From NCBI RefSeq assembly GCF_019399895.1, contig NW_027228800.1, positions 62,001 through 126,000 on the forward strand: a stretch of DNA of 64,000 bases, written 5' to 3'. This stretch comes from Cardiocondyla obscurior (taxonomy: Eukaryota; Arthropoda; Insecta; Hymenoptera; Formicidae). The notes beneath the pieces are model-generated. The model did not search any database and was not told the DNA's origin. It worked only from the letters and a program-made list of their open reading frames with translations. Both the position numbers and the translations under genes were made by a program. This document shows, in pieces, positions 31,983-44,873 of this stretch (its first letter is position 1; every line of letters begins with the position of its first letter).

Positions 31983-34900
31983 ATGATTGACACAGGTTCC
32001 GATATTAATTTGATTAAGAAGAATTCATTAATTAAAGAGGTACCAATTGATACAAAAATTGTGTACATTCTGAGTGGAATAACAAAGGGACGCACTCGCA
32101 CCATAGGCGTAGTTAAATTACGCATTCTCGGTAATGAAGTGCTGTTTCATGTGGTTCCCAACGATTTCCCAATCCAGCAAGATGGAATATTGGGCACAGA
32201 ATTCTTTAAAAATCAAAAGGCAACAATAGACTACCCGAGGGCTTGTCTAGTTGTAAACGGAACTCCATATTATTTTCACGACAATGAAATTGTTACAATT
32301 CCAGCTAGAACAAGAAAACAGATTTATATTCGAGTAGCAAATCCAGAAACAAAATACGGATATATTCCTAAACTGAACGCAGGACCACAGGTGTACTTAG
32401 GTGACGCCGTAGTATCTAATCACCATGGAATTGCATATTTATATGCAATAAATTCATCGGACGAGGATATACAATTAGCGGTCCCTACAGTAAAGTTATA
32501 TCCGTTTGAAGAAGCACATGAGAAGAAAGAAGTCGTAACACAAGATAGTATTAATGATAAAAATCATGAAACACGTATAAACAAAATATTACAACAATTA
32601 CGTTTGAATCATTTAAACGATGAAGAAAAATCCAACGTCATTGGTCTAGTAACAACGTATGCGGAAAGATTTCAATTGGCTGAAGAGCCGCTAGGCGCGA
32701 CAAGCGTTCTCAAACACCGAATATTCACTACTGATGATCGACCAATCAACGTCAAGCAATATCGGTATCCTCAAATTCATAAAGAGGAAATACAGAAACA
32801 AGTTGACGCAATGTTGGAAAAAGGTGTTATAGAACCGTCTAGTTCGCCATACAACTCTCCGTTGTGGATAGTCCCAAAAAAGGATGACTCTCAGGGAAAT
32901 AAAAAATGGCGCCTTGTAATTGATTTTCGGGCACTAAATGATAAGACCATTGGAGACGCATATCCACTACCAAATATCGTTGACATACTAGATCAGCTTG
33001 GAAGTGCTAAATATTTTTCTGTGTTTGATTTAGCATCTGGGTTTCATCAAATTGAAATGGATCTAAAGGACAAACATAAAACTGCATTTTCAACACCCTA
33101 TGGACATTTTGAATATAATCGAATGCCGTTTGGATTGAAAAATGCTCCTGCTACATTTCAGAGATTAATGGACCAAGTTTTGACTGGATTACAGGGAATC
33201 GAGTTGTTTGTCTATCTCGATGACATTGTAATTTATGCGCGATCTCTTAACGAACACGCAGTCAAGTTTGAAAGACTCATGAAACGTCTGGAAGAAGCAA
33301 ATTTATTTTTGCAGCCAGACAAATGCGAATTTCTAAAAAGAGAAGTCGCTTATCTTGGGCATATAATCACAGAAAATGGAGTACGACCAGATCCTAAAAA
33401 AATTGATGCTGTAAAAAATTTTCCTATACCAAAAACAAGAAAAAATATTAAACAGTTTCTTGGACTTGCCGGATACTATCGACGATTTATCGAAAACTTT
33501 TCTAAGATCGCTAAACCTTTGTCAGACTTGACAAAGCAAACTATAGCCTTTGAATGGAAAGAGCAACAGCAAAACGCATTTGACGTACTACGCAATGCTT
33601 TATGTTCAGAGCCAATACTACAGTATCCGAATTTTGACGAACCTTTTGTCATAACGACAGACGCTTCAGGATTTGCAATTGGAGCAATATTAAGTCAAGG
33701 AAAAATAGGAAACGACCTCCCGATAGCATACGCATCGCGAGTGTTAAATGACGCGGAAACTAGATACTCTCCTACTGAAAGAGAATTATTAGCTCTTGTA
33801 TACGCTGTAAAACATTTTCGTCCATATATTTACGGTCGCAAATTTACTTTAGTAATGGATCACAAACCCTTGGAATGGTTAAATTCCATATCTGATCCAA
33901 CTTCACGACTTATGCGATGGAGACTCAAGTTAGCCGAGTATGAGTATCAAATAAAATATAAACCTGGTAAGAAAAACAAAAACGCTGACGCATTGTCTCG
34001 AAATCCTGTCGAATTAGAACAAAAAGTTTATCCGCTACGTGCAAAACGAGCATTATCATCTTCTAGCGAAAACTCAATTGAGCAAGAACACAAGAAACAA
34101 AAAATAACGCATCCTACTTTAAAAAGAACACGAGAAACCAGCGATTCAGGAAATCCTGCTCCTCATCAAAAACTTAGACCACATGAATTAACTCCATATG
34201 ATGACAGTGACAGTAGAAAAGAACAATCTGTAAAAGATAAATTTCTAAAAGCTTGGGACAGTAGCGACGACGATACAGAATCTTATTATTACGACACCGA
34301 CGATGAAACTGACGATTCAAAAAACTGTCTAAAGGTAGAAAAGAGAAAACATGTTAGTAGCTCATCTGATTATGCTTTACGCAGAAAACGGAAACATAAG
34401 AAACATAAAAAAATTATTAAAAATTCAAGCTCGGGAGAAGAAAATAAAAGTTGCGACAGTCCTAAAGAATGTGCCACACCCGTGAATGCACCTTTAGGGC
34501 GTGGTCAAGATGATCACAGCGCCACATCACTTGAAGTAGAAGTTTACACCGCCCCTAGCGTCGATCACAAGAAGCTCAAAAGGAAGGAAGACTATACAAC
34601 AGGTGTCCCTGAAAAACGGATCAACAATAAAAATTTGAATTCCGATGAAATTACACAAATTCCTATGGAAATGGATTCCAGCGATAGTTTTCAAGTCCAA
34701 ACAAATATTCAAGTACAAGCAGATGTACATGAACCACCAACTTTAAAAAGAACATTACCAAAATCAACTGGTTTTAAAAATAAAATCCAAAAAATGCCAG
34801 ATGACATGGATAACATTAATGTAATAGAAGAAAATATTCCGCTTAATAAAAAAGAACTAGAAGCAATGGAAATAAGTGTAGAAGAGAACATGGACTATGA

Positions 34901-36668
34901 TATGGAGCCGCAACGATTTAATTACCGTAATATAAAAGCACCAACCGACAAAACCAGCAGCAGTTCAGAAATGGAGAAAATATTTTCGCCACCGTTTTAT
35001 CAAGCCAGAACCAAACCCATAAATTTTGAAAACAAGAACGTTAGCAAAACAACAAAACCAATCCCAGATAAAAGCACAATTAAGAAACAGTCTAAGAAAA
35101 AATATTCAAATAAGAAACCTGTTAGAAAAGCTATTAAAGAAAATAAAAAACCAAGAATTACAGAAAATGTACCAGTGTTTGTTAATCTTTTGGATTCACG
35201 TGACCACATTTGGATGAAAAATAATAACATAATTTATTTCATGGACACAAGAGGAAACCCAATAGACGAAATAGGACAAGAATTAATTAAAAGAAAAATA
35301 TGTTATAAACCAAATAATTTTAAAGGCGTTCTCGGACACGTCTTAACACAACAAAAAAGTAATCGAAAGACTTTTGGCATCATAGTGAAAGATGAATTAA
35401 ACAACGACATTAAAGAAAGAGATATAAATAACGGATTTAAAGAATTGAGAAGTATAATGCTAGCGCAAAATGTTCTTTACGCAGCAATATCTCAAAGCCA
35501 AAGCAGCTTAAATATCCCATGGTTTAAAATTCGTAACATTATAAGATTAACATTTTTAAATACAGAAATCCAAATTACGATATATAAGGGACAAATATGT
35601 ATACCAGAAATCAAAGATAGATTACGAATTATACGAGAATCACATGAATCAAGCGTTGGAGGACACAAGGGAATTGCAAAAACAGTCTCACGTATTCGTC
35701 ATAAATATTATTGGGATAATATGAAGACACAAGTAGAAAACTTTATTCAATCATGTAACAGCTGCCAGAAAAAGAAATTGGTGCGGGTAAAGAATAAGCA
35801 GCCTATGGTAATTACCGACACACCAATGAACGCTTTTGATAAAGTAGCTATGGATATAGTAGGACCATTACCCATAACTGATAATGGAAATGAATTTATT
35901 CTAACAATTCAAGATCAATTAACAAAATATTCTCTTGCTGTACCACTCATCTTAACAAACTCAGAAGAAATTGCAAAGGCATTTACTCGAAGATTTATCT
36001 GCCAATTTGGAAGCCCTAAAGCTATTTTGACGGATCAAGGATCAAATTTCACTAGCTCCATGATGAAACAATTTGCAAAATATTTCAGGATTAAACAATA
36101 TTGTACAACAGCCTTTCACCCTCAATCAAATGGCTCGTTGGAACGAAGTCATCATATCTTAGTAGAATATTTAAAACATTATATTGCTAATGAAAAAGAT
36201 TGGGATAACTGGCTTGAACATGCAATGTTTTCTTACAATACAAGTGTGCATGAAGGAACTAAATTTACTCCTTATGAATTAGTGTACGGCAGGAATGCAC
36301 GACTACCATCTGAATTTAAAACAGATGACACACTAGAAACATATAATGATTACATAGCTGAATTAATTGACAAACTAAGTGACTTGAGACAGCTTGCAAT
36401 ACAAAATCTAGGAAACGCAAAAACACGATACAAACATTACTATGATAAAAGAATAAAAGAAAAAAAAATACAAAATTATCAAGTAGGAAATTTTGTATAT
36501 TTATTAAGAGGAAAAAAGAGAGGTAAATTTGATGATGAATATCAAGGACCATTTGAAGTTATAGAAATACTACCAAACAATAATATTAAAATATTAACTA
36601 AACGAAATCAAACCAAGACAGTACATATGGACAGAATTAAACTAGCTCGCATTACAGGTCTGGGATGA
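31983..36668 (+). CDS. pol: Pol of A copy 2, intact, 1561 aa from first ATG
   Basis: Ty3/gypsy polyprotein: aspartic protease DTG (3-5), reverse transcriptase about 250-460 with YLDD (411-414), RNase H about 553-675 (TTDASG 558-563), integrase HHCC (H1221, H1228, C1258, C1261) and D1291-D1351-E1387. Between RNase H and integrase is an unusual linker of about 390 residues with acidic clusters (DSSDDDTES, DTDDETDD) and basic runs (RRKRKHKKHKK) that could be nuclear-localisation or chromatin-binding signals. Translation starts by -1 frameshift from gag. The stop overlaps the env ATG. Confidence 0.92.
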   Translation: MIDTGSDINLIKKNSLIKEVPIDTKIVYILSGITKGRTRTIGVVKLRILGNEVLFHVVPNDFPIQQDGILGTEFFKNQKATIDYPRACLVVNGTPYYFHDNEIVTIPARTRKQIYIRVANPETKYGYIPKLNAGPQVYLGDAVVSNHHGIAYLYAINSSDEDIQLAVPTVKLYPFEEAHEKKEVVTQDSINDKNHETRINKILQQLRLNHLNDEEKSNVIGLVTTYAERFQLAEEPLGATSVLKHRIFTTDDRPINVKQYRYPQIHKEEIQKQVDAMLEKGVIEPSSSPYNSPLWIVPKKDDSQGNKKWRLVIDFRALNDKTIGDAYPLPNIVDILDQLGSAKYFSVFDLASGFHQIEMDLKDKHKTAFSTPYGHFEYNRMPFGLKNAPATFQRLMDQVLTGLQGIELFVYLDDIVIYARSLNEHAVKFERLMKRLEEANLFLQPDKCEFLKREVAYLGHIITENGVRPDPKKIDAVKNFPIPKTRKNIKQFLGLAGYYRRFIENFSKIAKPLSDLTKQTIAFEWKEQQQNAFDVLRNALCSEPILQYPNFDEPFVITTDASGFAIGAILSQGKIGNDLPIAYASRVLNDAETRYSPTERELLALVYAVKHFRPYIYGRKFTLVMDHKPLEWLNSISDPTSRLMRWRLKLAEYEYQIKYKPGKKNKNADALSRNPVELEQKVYPLRAKRALSSSSENSIEQEHKKQKITHPTLKRTRETSDSGNPAPHQKLRPHELTPYDDSDSRKEQSVKDKFLKAWDSSDDDTESYYYDTDDETDDSKNCLKVEKRKHVSSSSDYALRRKRKHKKHKKIIKNSSSGEENKSCDSPKECATPVNAPLGRGQDDHSATSLEVEVYTAPSVDHKKLKRKEDYTTGVPEKRINNKNLNSDEITQIPMEMDSSDSFQVQTNIQVQADVHEPPTLKRTLPKSTGFKNKIQKMPDDMDNINVIEENIPLNKKELEAMEISVEENMDYDMEPQRFNYRNIKAPTDKTSSSSEMEKIFSPPFYQARTKPINFENKNVSKTTKPIPDKSTIKKQSKKKYSNKKPVRKAIKENKKPRITENVPVFVNLLDSRDHIWMKNNNIIYFMDTRGNPIDEIGQELIKRKICYKPNNFKGVLGHVLTQQKSNRKTFGIIVKDELNNDIKERDINNGFKELRSIMLAQNVLYAAISQSQSSLNIPWFKIRNIIRLTFLNTEIQITIYKGQICIPEIKDRLRIIRESHESSVGGHKGIAKTVSRIRHKYYWDNMKTQVENFIQSCNSCQKKKLVRVKNKQPMVITDTPMNAFDKVAMDIVGPLPITDNGNEFILTIQDQLTKYSLAVPLILTNSEEIAKAFTRRFICQFGSPKAILTDQGSNFTSSMMKQFAKYFRIKQYCTTAFHPQSNGSLERSHHILVEYLKHYIANEKDWDNWLEHAMFSYNTSVHEGTKFTPYELVYGRNARLPSEFKTDDTLETYNDYIAELIDKLSDLRQLAIQNLGNAKTRYKHYYDKRIKEKKIQNYQVGNFVYLLRGKKRGKFDDEYQGPFEVIEILPNNNIKILTKRNQTKTVHMDRIKLARITGLG

Positions 36669-38493
36669 CGCAGGAAAGATACATGATAACGACTCTCAAG
36701 GATAACCCTGGAGTGTTCTACGAATCCATCGGCGACTTGCGTACCTACGAAACTTCTTGGAAAATGATCACATACATTGATCTAAACGGAATCGCTGATG
36801 CAGCTATAGGACTCCAGAGAGAATTAAAAATGGTTATTTGGCAATGTAATAACATTTCAAAAATATGCCAATCCCAGAAATCATTGCTGCTAGCCGAAGC
36901 AAAACTAGATAAAGTAAGACAATATCAAAATCGCATAGGCGAACTGTTAAAGAAATCAAGATCGCGAAGAGCTCCGTTAGAATTTATTGGAGAAATTAGT
37001 AAAATATTATTTGGCACAATGACGTTGGAAGATGCCAATCATATAAATGAAGCATTGAAACATATAGAAAGTAAAACTGATGATCTTGCTGCCCTATTCA
37101 TAAACCAAACGATAGCAATCAAGACGAGGTTCGGAGAATTACAGAACGTGACTTCGAAAATTAAACAACAAATGATTGCGATGAACCGCCGCATAAGTGA
37201 AAGAATATTAAATCTTACAAATGAATATGCAAAAATTGAAATTAATGAATATTTTCATCAAGCAGTTGTAAATATTAATGACGCAATTTTAGAACATGAA
37301 TTAAATATAAATACTCTTATTGATGGAATACTTTTTGGAAAACAAGGATTAATACATCCTCGAATAATACCTCCACAACAATTAATACAAAATTCTAAGG
37401 CAATCAGGGAACGAGTTCCACACGAAGAATTTCCCGTAGCAATAAATGAAGAAGGAATGGATCGATTAATTAAAATATCAAATTTACAAATTGCATATAT
37501 TAAAAACCGATTAATCTACGCATTACATATACCATTAATAAGCCCAGGGAAATATAAATTATATAAAGCCGTACCATTACCGGCAAAACAAAATCTGGAT
37601 GGAGACAAATATGCTACAATAAAACCGAATACAGAATATATTGCAATAAACGAAGACTCTGATAGCTACTATGAGTTAGAAAAAGAAGACTTGGAAAAAT
37701 GTTCAACCACGAGTTCTACTTTAATATGCCCCGCTACATCTCCTTTAAGAAAGATAAGACAGACGCCCAGCTGCAACATCAACTTGATGCTTAATAGAAA
37801 ATTAATATTAAATCAATGTAACATAATATTGCAGGAATTACAAGAGACATACTGGAAAGTTCTTGATACTCCAGGAAATTGGATTTTTAGTGCCAAGGAG
37901 AAGAAGAAATACGAATTGAATGCGCCGGTTTTAGAGACCATGCAATTATTGAAAACTGTGGAACAATAACAATACAACCAGGTTGCAAAATTAAAGCAAA
38001 AACCGCCACGATGAGTCACCCGTCTACTCAAGCAACTAAATTTCTACATCATTACACACCATCTAGCAACCTCAGCATTCTGCAATTGTATGAACCAACG
38101 CGTGAAAAATTTAATATTAATTTAACGGAAACTACAGATGAAATATGGGTGTCAGATCATAGCAATATAGAAGCAACGCTTAATGATATTATTCAAAAAG
38201 CTCAACAACTTAGAGAAAGAAAAATTCAAGAATGGAAAACTACTGCCTACAGCACCGTCGCCTGCAGCATTGGAGTACTAGGAATCATAATCTTTATCTT
38301 CTCCTTGACCTGTCGGACCCCATGTGTGGGCAAGACCCTGAACCGTCTTTTCCTAGAATTTTGCCGCAGGGGAAGAACTGAAAGACCGACACCACACCCC
38401 GCAGCTAGCTATATAAACCTAAACCCTGAGATCCCCCAGGAACAGTCGAACCAAAAGAGTGCTGAAGCCACGACGGTCGAATCAAAGTTATAA
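36665..38493 (+). pseudogene. env: Env of A copy 2, frameshifted
   Basis: The first 434-codon frame (36665-37969) matches copy 1 up to about residue 421. A GGG run is GG at about 37897, shifting into a stop at 37967-37969. The transmembrane and tail part remains open in another frame (38011-38493). The RSRR site (99-102) is intact but no membrane anchor is in frame. Confidence 0.88.
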
Positions 38494-38605
38494 ATAAAAA
38501 AAAATATATATATTTTATTTTACCGGAAGCAGTAAGTGACTGAAGCAAATAAGATTTAAAATTAAGACTAATCCTTTGGTTCCGTCACTTTTAGGAAATT
38601 TTTAT

Positions 38606-39505
38606 ATGAATCGCCAAGAAGCGAGCCGACACTGGAGAAGAATAACGGATAGGATCCGAAGAAGTATCCGACCCAGGAATCAACCCATTATGTCATCGCA
38701 TCAAGAATCAGACGTCGGGCCAACGGACCCGTACGTATTTCATTCACCGGCCAGACAGCCTGACGCCCCAAGTGCTTATCAGTACGAAGAACCGGTAGTG
38801 CAACGATCCCGGACACCAGAGCTCATTCGAGAAATACTCGATGAGATAAGGAGGCTTCCGGATACGGAACAGGAAGACAATGTGAGCACGCAGACAAACT
38901 ATGACAACGAGGGATACATCGCGATGCGCCCTGTTGGGATAGCGTCCCCGGTGCGACCGAGGGAACCATCCCCGGAACCATCGATTGCTACGCAGACAAC
39001 GCGGGCACCGGACTCCCCTCGGGACGATTACATAAACGACAGGCCAACCTATATGGAGCATGTGAGGGACCGGGATCACACCACAAGAGTTCCTCAGGGA
39101 TCCCCGCCACTGCCACAGCCGACGCACGTGCAGGTACCCCCGTATTATAGAGATTATTTACATTTTAACGCGATGCCGGCATACAATTTAGTCTGTCATT
39201 CGGCTTGGTATATACAAGTCGAAAATTATATGGTGATGTGCCCGCAGTGCGCTACTGCAGAGCATATATTTTGCGCTCCTGACAGACCAAACACAACTTT
39301 CCGACAATTTCATGCAATCTCACGAAATTTACAACATACTACTATGCACTGTGGTAGATGCTACCGATTGATTATTCAAACGCGACGAGCGATCGATTGT
39401 TACACTTGTCGTACTTATGTAATTCAACATTATTACGGAATCGAACGAATGATTTATCATTTGATTTGCGACTTAATCATTTCACAACAAAATGTTTCAA
39501 CTTAA
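38606..39505 (+). CDS. Family-A accessory protein, copy 2, 299 aa
   Basis: It is identical to the copy 1 protein except Ser for Pro two residues from the end. ATG is at 38606. It has the same basic N-terminus, disordered middle and Cys/His C-terminal domain (C212/C215, H236, C249/C252, C265/C268). It lies about 110 bases after env, and 0.9 kb before the 3' LTR. Confidence 0.8.
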   Translation: MNRQEASRHWRRITDRIRRSIRPRNQPIMSSHQESDVGPTDPYVFHSPARQPDAPSAYQYEEPVVQRSRTPELIREILDEIRRLPDTEQEDNVSTQTNYDNEGYIAMRPVGIASPVRPREPSPEPSIATQTTRAPDSPRDDYINDRPTYMEHVRDRDHTTRVPQGSPPLPQPTHVQVPPYYRDYLHFNAMPAYNLVCHSAWYIQVENYMVMCPQCATAEHIFCAPDRPNTTFRQFHAISRNLQHTTMHCGRCYRLIIQTRRAIDCYTCRTYVIQHYYGIERMIYHLICDLIISQQNVST

Positions 39506-40416
39506 AATACAATTACAAACGTATGAGAATTATAAAACCTATTAATCCTTAATTATAAGTATATGCTATTAATCCTAAAAAAAAAAAAAATATATAACAC
39601 CATATAATATAAAAAAAAAACCTATCTTTATATAACAATATTACAAATGGTCAATTAACTGGCCAAGGCTTATTATATTAATTAAACACGCTTATATTAT
39701 AAAAACAAATGTATTTTATAGTATTATATATACATTATCACTAATATAACATTAAAAAGTTGTTATAGTTGTAGTAGTAGTAGCAGCGTATGCGTTCATC
39801 TTGGTGATGGGATATACTAAAATAGATAGAAATATATATATATTATAAAGTAAATAAAAATAACATTTATATAACTGCTATACATTTATAACATACCTTA
39901 TTAATCAACCAAGCTATTCCACTAATAAACCTACAATAAAACAAAAAAAAAGCATTAATAAATACAATAACTCCTAACCTTAATCCAAGCTTAATAGAAT
40001 TTAAATACTATATACTTATCTAATACTGGTGATGGAAAAATGAAATTGTTCCACAAAGAGCCACCTCCAAAATGTTCAACCTAGAATAGAAAATATCATA
40101 ATTAAGAATACATTAAATTTATATACTTTAAATACATACATATAGAACATACATACCTAGTAATTTGGTATAAGGGGAATATTGTACGCTTTATTATATA
40201 CCCTGAAACATATAAAGTAGTTAGACTTTGTTAAATACAAACTTTGCTATAATAAATCATTATTACATACCATTGAAATTCAGCTATACTAACTCCATAA
40301 TAATATAATCCTTTATTCAACTCTGCGATCGACTGATCCTACTGCTATCCTGAAACATATATAAATAATTAAACAAAATACTTTAACAAATATATACAAA
40401 AACATAACCTTACTTA
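39506..40416. other. AT-rich noncoding segment before LTR4
   Basis: Counterpart of 23456-24377, with shorter A-runs. Nothing further recognised. Confidence 0.6.
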
Positions 40417-40450
40417 AAGTTCGGAGGCCGAACTTCCCCATGAAGGGAGA
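40417..40450 (+). promoter_or_regulatory. Hairpin and polypurine tract of A copy 2
   Basis: Stem AAGTTCGG/CCGAACTT at 40417-40435, tract GAAGGGAGA at 40442-40450, then LTR4. Confidence 0.75.
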
Positions 40451-43400
40451 TGTCACATCCTGCGACGACTAGGAGACGTTTTATTAACACGGGTAAAAAC
40501 TTCACCACCGGCGAAAATTTTTCAAAAATCATATTATTAAAAATAATTCTACTACACCAACTACACCGGCATTCATAAATTTCACCACTTGTAGTACAGT
40601 CACTCGACAAATCTTTAAAGAGACACAAGCGACATCTACAATAAGTCCGTTTTAAGTCAAGTCCAGAGCCAACCAATCATAACCTGACCCATTAAATTTA
40701 CTCTAACTACACTCAATTACACATGTAGACCCAAGAAACCGACATTTTGTGACAACTCCTACTAACAAATCTTATGAACAATTATTAACTATTGAAAATA
40801 AAACTTATAACAATGATATATAAATAAAAAATATATAGAAACATGTTCTTCTGTCTTACGGTAACAACATACGTAAAAATAACAGTTTCATAATAAGACA
40901 TTTTTAATATCAATTGTTATAAACAATTAAAATTATATATAAAATATAAAAACTGTGATGGCTATCAATCTTGTTGTTAAAAATACAAAAACTTTTGTAT
41001 ATACCATTTTTTCGGTATCTGTAATAGTTTCCGAGATATAAAAATTTCCTGAATTTGAATCTCTCAGTTCAACTTTTCTCTTATGAAACTAAGGAACCAC
41101 AAATCAAATCGTATAAAAATAAAATAAAATATAAAAAACAATATAACTGATAGAAAAAATTATATAGCTGTATTCGTCTCTCTCTATAGAAACAGAATAT
41201 ATGAAAATAATCACACCATTATTAAATAATAATATATATATAACTTATAATATATAACTTTTGATAATAAACCATAAACAATATTAATTATAATTTTTTT
41301 TGAAAAGCCTATAAGACCTATAATAACTTTTATTATAACATTTTCTATATAAAATCAAAAACCTAATTTATAAAAAGAATTAAAGGAAAAGTCACCCGTT
41401 ATAAGGCAAAAGTCCCAGTAAGTGCCAATGTACATACATATATATCTGCGTCTAACGGTAATTACCGGGACCACAAGTTTAACCCTTAATATTTTTAAAA
41501 ATAATAATCATAAAAATATGCTGATTAATTTAAATTAAACCTTGAACCTTTTCCTTTAAAACCATACCCTAATAATAATTTTTACTCACCTTGCATACCT
41601 AATTAATTTAAATAATACCCGGAGTCAATCGGTCCTCGAACCATATATATAAATGTACGTACAAAGACTTAGCCGCGAGAATGGTAAAGGCATAGGACTT
41701 AGCCGCGCGTACTCTTGTCTTTTCATCTATAAAAATTACTAAGTATGAATTTCGAGACGGACTTAGCCGCGAAAATGAACGATGGACTTAGCCGCACAGA
41801 CTATACGATGGACTTAGCCGCGTGAGCTCTCTTATAGAACTTAGACTCTCGATCAACCAACATAAAATTAAAAATTTAATAATTTTTACTTTTTGTTATA
41901 TACGTTCTAAAGAGCCTTAAATAACTAATAACAAACCCTTATAAACCATTTCTTAATCTGCCTTAGTTTTGGACTTATAAATTTTTAAAGTTACCCACTC
42001 ATGTTCTCCTGATACATCAGCCGCGTAAAATCCTTAATAATTATTAAACCATTAAAGATCAAGCCATATCCTCTTAGATGTGAAGAGCCCTATGATTTTC
42101 CATCTAAAAAACCCATATAGACTTATACCTTTGTGGGCATTAATAGTATATTGTTATAAATAAATTAAATTTAATAACCATTAACACGCAAATTTTATAA
42201 CGCTAAATCATACTTCCCTATGAATTATTAACGTATACTAAATATCTTTTCTTAATTTTTATTAGTTTAGCAGCTACGAATTTTTAAACTTTTACTCTTA
42301 CCCATACATACATACATTTCAACACACGTACAGAGAGAACTCCCTTTATTTGCAACATTTCAAGAACTTATAATTATATTTGTATTAAGAGTAAATAAAT
42401 ATTCAAATTAACTTTTATAAAAGTTATTCTTTATTAATTAATTATTAAATTTGTTATAAACAAATTAAACAAGTACATTATTTTCAAATTCTGTTCCGTA
42501 CATCCTTCGGCATTTGCAAAATTACCCCAAATCCATATATTATACTTTCTTCTACTCCTCATAGATTCCGAGATATAGGAATTTTACAAACTCCGATAAT
42601 TTGAAGAACTGGAATACCTTTTTGCTGAAAAACAAGAGATACAAAAGTTAATAAAAGACCTTTTAAATTATAAAATATTAATAAACTATTAATTTATTTA
42701 TAAAGTAATTGAATAAAGGAATAAAAATGGTTCTATAAATAAACTTTCTTAATTAGTTAATTATCCAAATTGTTATAAACAAATAAAACACTATCCAATT
42801 ATTCAAAATTCTGTTACGTGTATTTTGTCACATTTGAGCTCCCATTTAAAAAACTATTAAACATTTTCTTTCTAACTCTTTTAGTTCTCGAGTTATGACC
42901 ACTGTTCAAAATCAGAGACCGACACAAATGACACAAAATAGTAACACCAACATTTTCTAAACTAATGCTCCTAATAACCAACTACGAACGGAACAAAGAC
43001 TCATCGCTATAACGCACAACTGAGTAATTAAAAATCTTATATTAATAAACAAATTAATAAATTGTTATAAACAATTTCAAGTTAACAATTGACCTTCTTT
43101 AAATTTTATAATAGAAGTTAAAGACTATAATGAATCATTAATCCCTGCAAAATAACTTTTCTTAATTCCTATTAATTTAGCTTTTATGAATTTTTAAAAC
43201 TTTTATTCTATATATATATAGATATACTAAAGCATGTAATTCTTACCATCCTATTATTAGTTGATAAATAGCAACTCTGGTCTTATCTCTGCTATCCTGT
43301 AATAGAAACAATAACAGTAGAGAACAATTAACAAACTTAACAACTTCTAACAATTATAATAATTATTATTATTATATAAAATCTATATTATATATAAAAA

Positions 43401-44407
43401 ATAAGAAATGCTTTAGTTAAACACTTGGAAAATATGTATAATGTAAAGAAACAACTCTTTTATATATAAAATAAAATATATAAATATCCTTTAGTTAATT
43501 AATGATTAAAATAGAAGAATTGTTTCTATCTAAACCAAGTATTAAAACCTAGTGCGGTAGAAAGTAGATTTTAACCAGCACTCTCACTGCCTTCAATACA
43601 GAAATAGACTCAAGGATATATCCTTGAGTCCCATAAATAAAATAGCTTTTACATTCAATAATTTAAACTATAAAATATATATATATATATAATATTATGT
43701 TAACACAAGGAAAAAATGGAGAGATCTAAGACTGAATTTATTAATACTTTAAACATACTCTAAGACATTTCTTAGACAATTTATGTAAAGTATGTTTAAA
43801 GGCCATCAGATAAAATAATAGAAAAACAGAGCTTACTTGTGAGTCATAGTTCTGAGTCATGACAAAACACTTTCTCGAACCAAGGCCAGCCTTTCAAGCC
43901 AATAGCGAAATTCGTTACCATATAAGGAACCAAGGTTGAACCTACGTGGACCAATCTGAAACTCTGTAACCAAATAAGGATTGTCAAGGTCAGAACTACT
44001 CCTTTCCATTGTTCTAAAATAGTATATAAGCAGTTCAGAAAACCATAAGCCAGCTTTATCGCGCCCACTACTTCAGTTACTTCTACTATTATTCAACCCC
44101 TTTTACTTTTAACTTTCTCGCGCTACAATTTTATCGCTGTCAAGATATAAATAAAAATACGCATATTACAAATTCGTTAAACTATAATACCAACTTTACT
44201 AATTATATTGAAATATTGTAAAAATTTGTGTTCAACAATAAATCTACTCTGGGAACAAATCATCAACTCTTCAACAGTGAATCATTAAGTGACCTTTATC
44301 TTGGAGTTTTAGCCTCCTTAACCGCAGAAGAACCCTTTAATTATTATTATTCATCATTACATGGTCGAACCAGGTCTCGAGACCACTTCGGACTTCAGGA
44401 CGTCACA
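40451..44407 (+). repeat. 3' LTR of A copy 2 (LTR4, 3957 bp)
   Basis: It starts TGTCACATCC and ends GGACGTCACA. It carries five GACTTAGCCGCG units (41666-41822), the palindrome (43607-43630) and the TATA box (44023-44030). The sequence after it is B LTR, which fixes the LTR 3' end exactly. Confidence 0.92.
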
Positions 44408-44440
44408 CAACCTCATTTGTAATGTTCGTTTTAAACGGAA

Positions 44441-44863
44441 ATGTGCCCGCCGAGTCAGGCTAATTACTGTAGAGTCAACGAAAGAAACTACGCGTTATTA
44501 AATCTAACTGCTACTAGATCAGAGTGGATAGCAAACGCTTGCTGTGTCCATAAAATATACCGACGACATCGCGAAACTCGTGAGCTATATTGTCTCGGTT
44601 GTGCACCCTTAATAGACTTTTTCAAATCCAACTTTGTACACGTCGTCGATCATTACCTGTATTTCGGGAACGCTCCTAATACATTAAAGTGTCGCGAGTG
44701 TAGAATAAAATTAGAGCTGTCGGAAGCTTACAGGAATTGTGGCGTTTGCCCCTTAGTTCATCGCGATTTTATACGTTATCTTGAATTAAGCGGAGATACA
44801 GTATATTTGCTAGGAGAACCAGTAGAAATATTCATCGATCATATAGGGAGTGAATCTCAGTAA
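44441..44863 (+). CDS. LTR-encoded cysteine-rich protein ORF-b (B), 140 aa, copy 1
   Basis: MCPPSQ start. CVH at 35-37, C51-x2-C54, H71, C84-x2-C87, C100-x2-C103; conserved RRHRETRE before the first pair and VHRDFIRYLELSGD after the last. It differs from the two other B copies at residue 60 (Phe for Ser). Likely cytosolic or nuclear zinc-binding protein, as no signal or membrane segment is seen. Its promoter half was cut off by A copy 2. Confidence 0.8.
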   Translation: MCPPSQANYCRVNERNYALLNLTATRSEWIANACCVHKIYRRHRETRELYCLGCAPLIDFFKSNFVHVVDHYLYFGNAPNTLKCRECRIKLELSEAYRNCGVCPLVHRDFIRYLELSGDTVYLLGEPVEIFIDHIGSESQ

Positions 44864-44873
44864 AAGAACGTAA

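Larger units (their letters stand above)
29134..44407 (+). mobile_element. Family-A endogenous retrovirus, copy 2 (5' LTR truncated by gap)
   Basis: It has the same order as copy 1 and is almost identical in sequence. LTR3 keeps only its last 1219 bp (29134-30352). Gag, full-length pol and the accessory gene are open; env has a one-base loss. The right LTR (40451-44407) ends cleanly in a B LTR: the next bases CAACCTC continue B sequence. The expected target duplication on the left would be CAAC, hidden in the gap. Confidence 0.9.
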
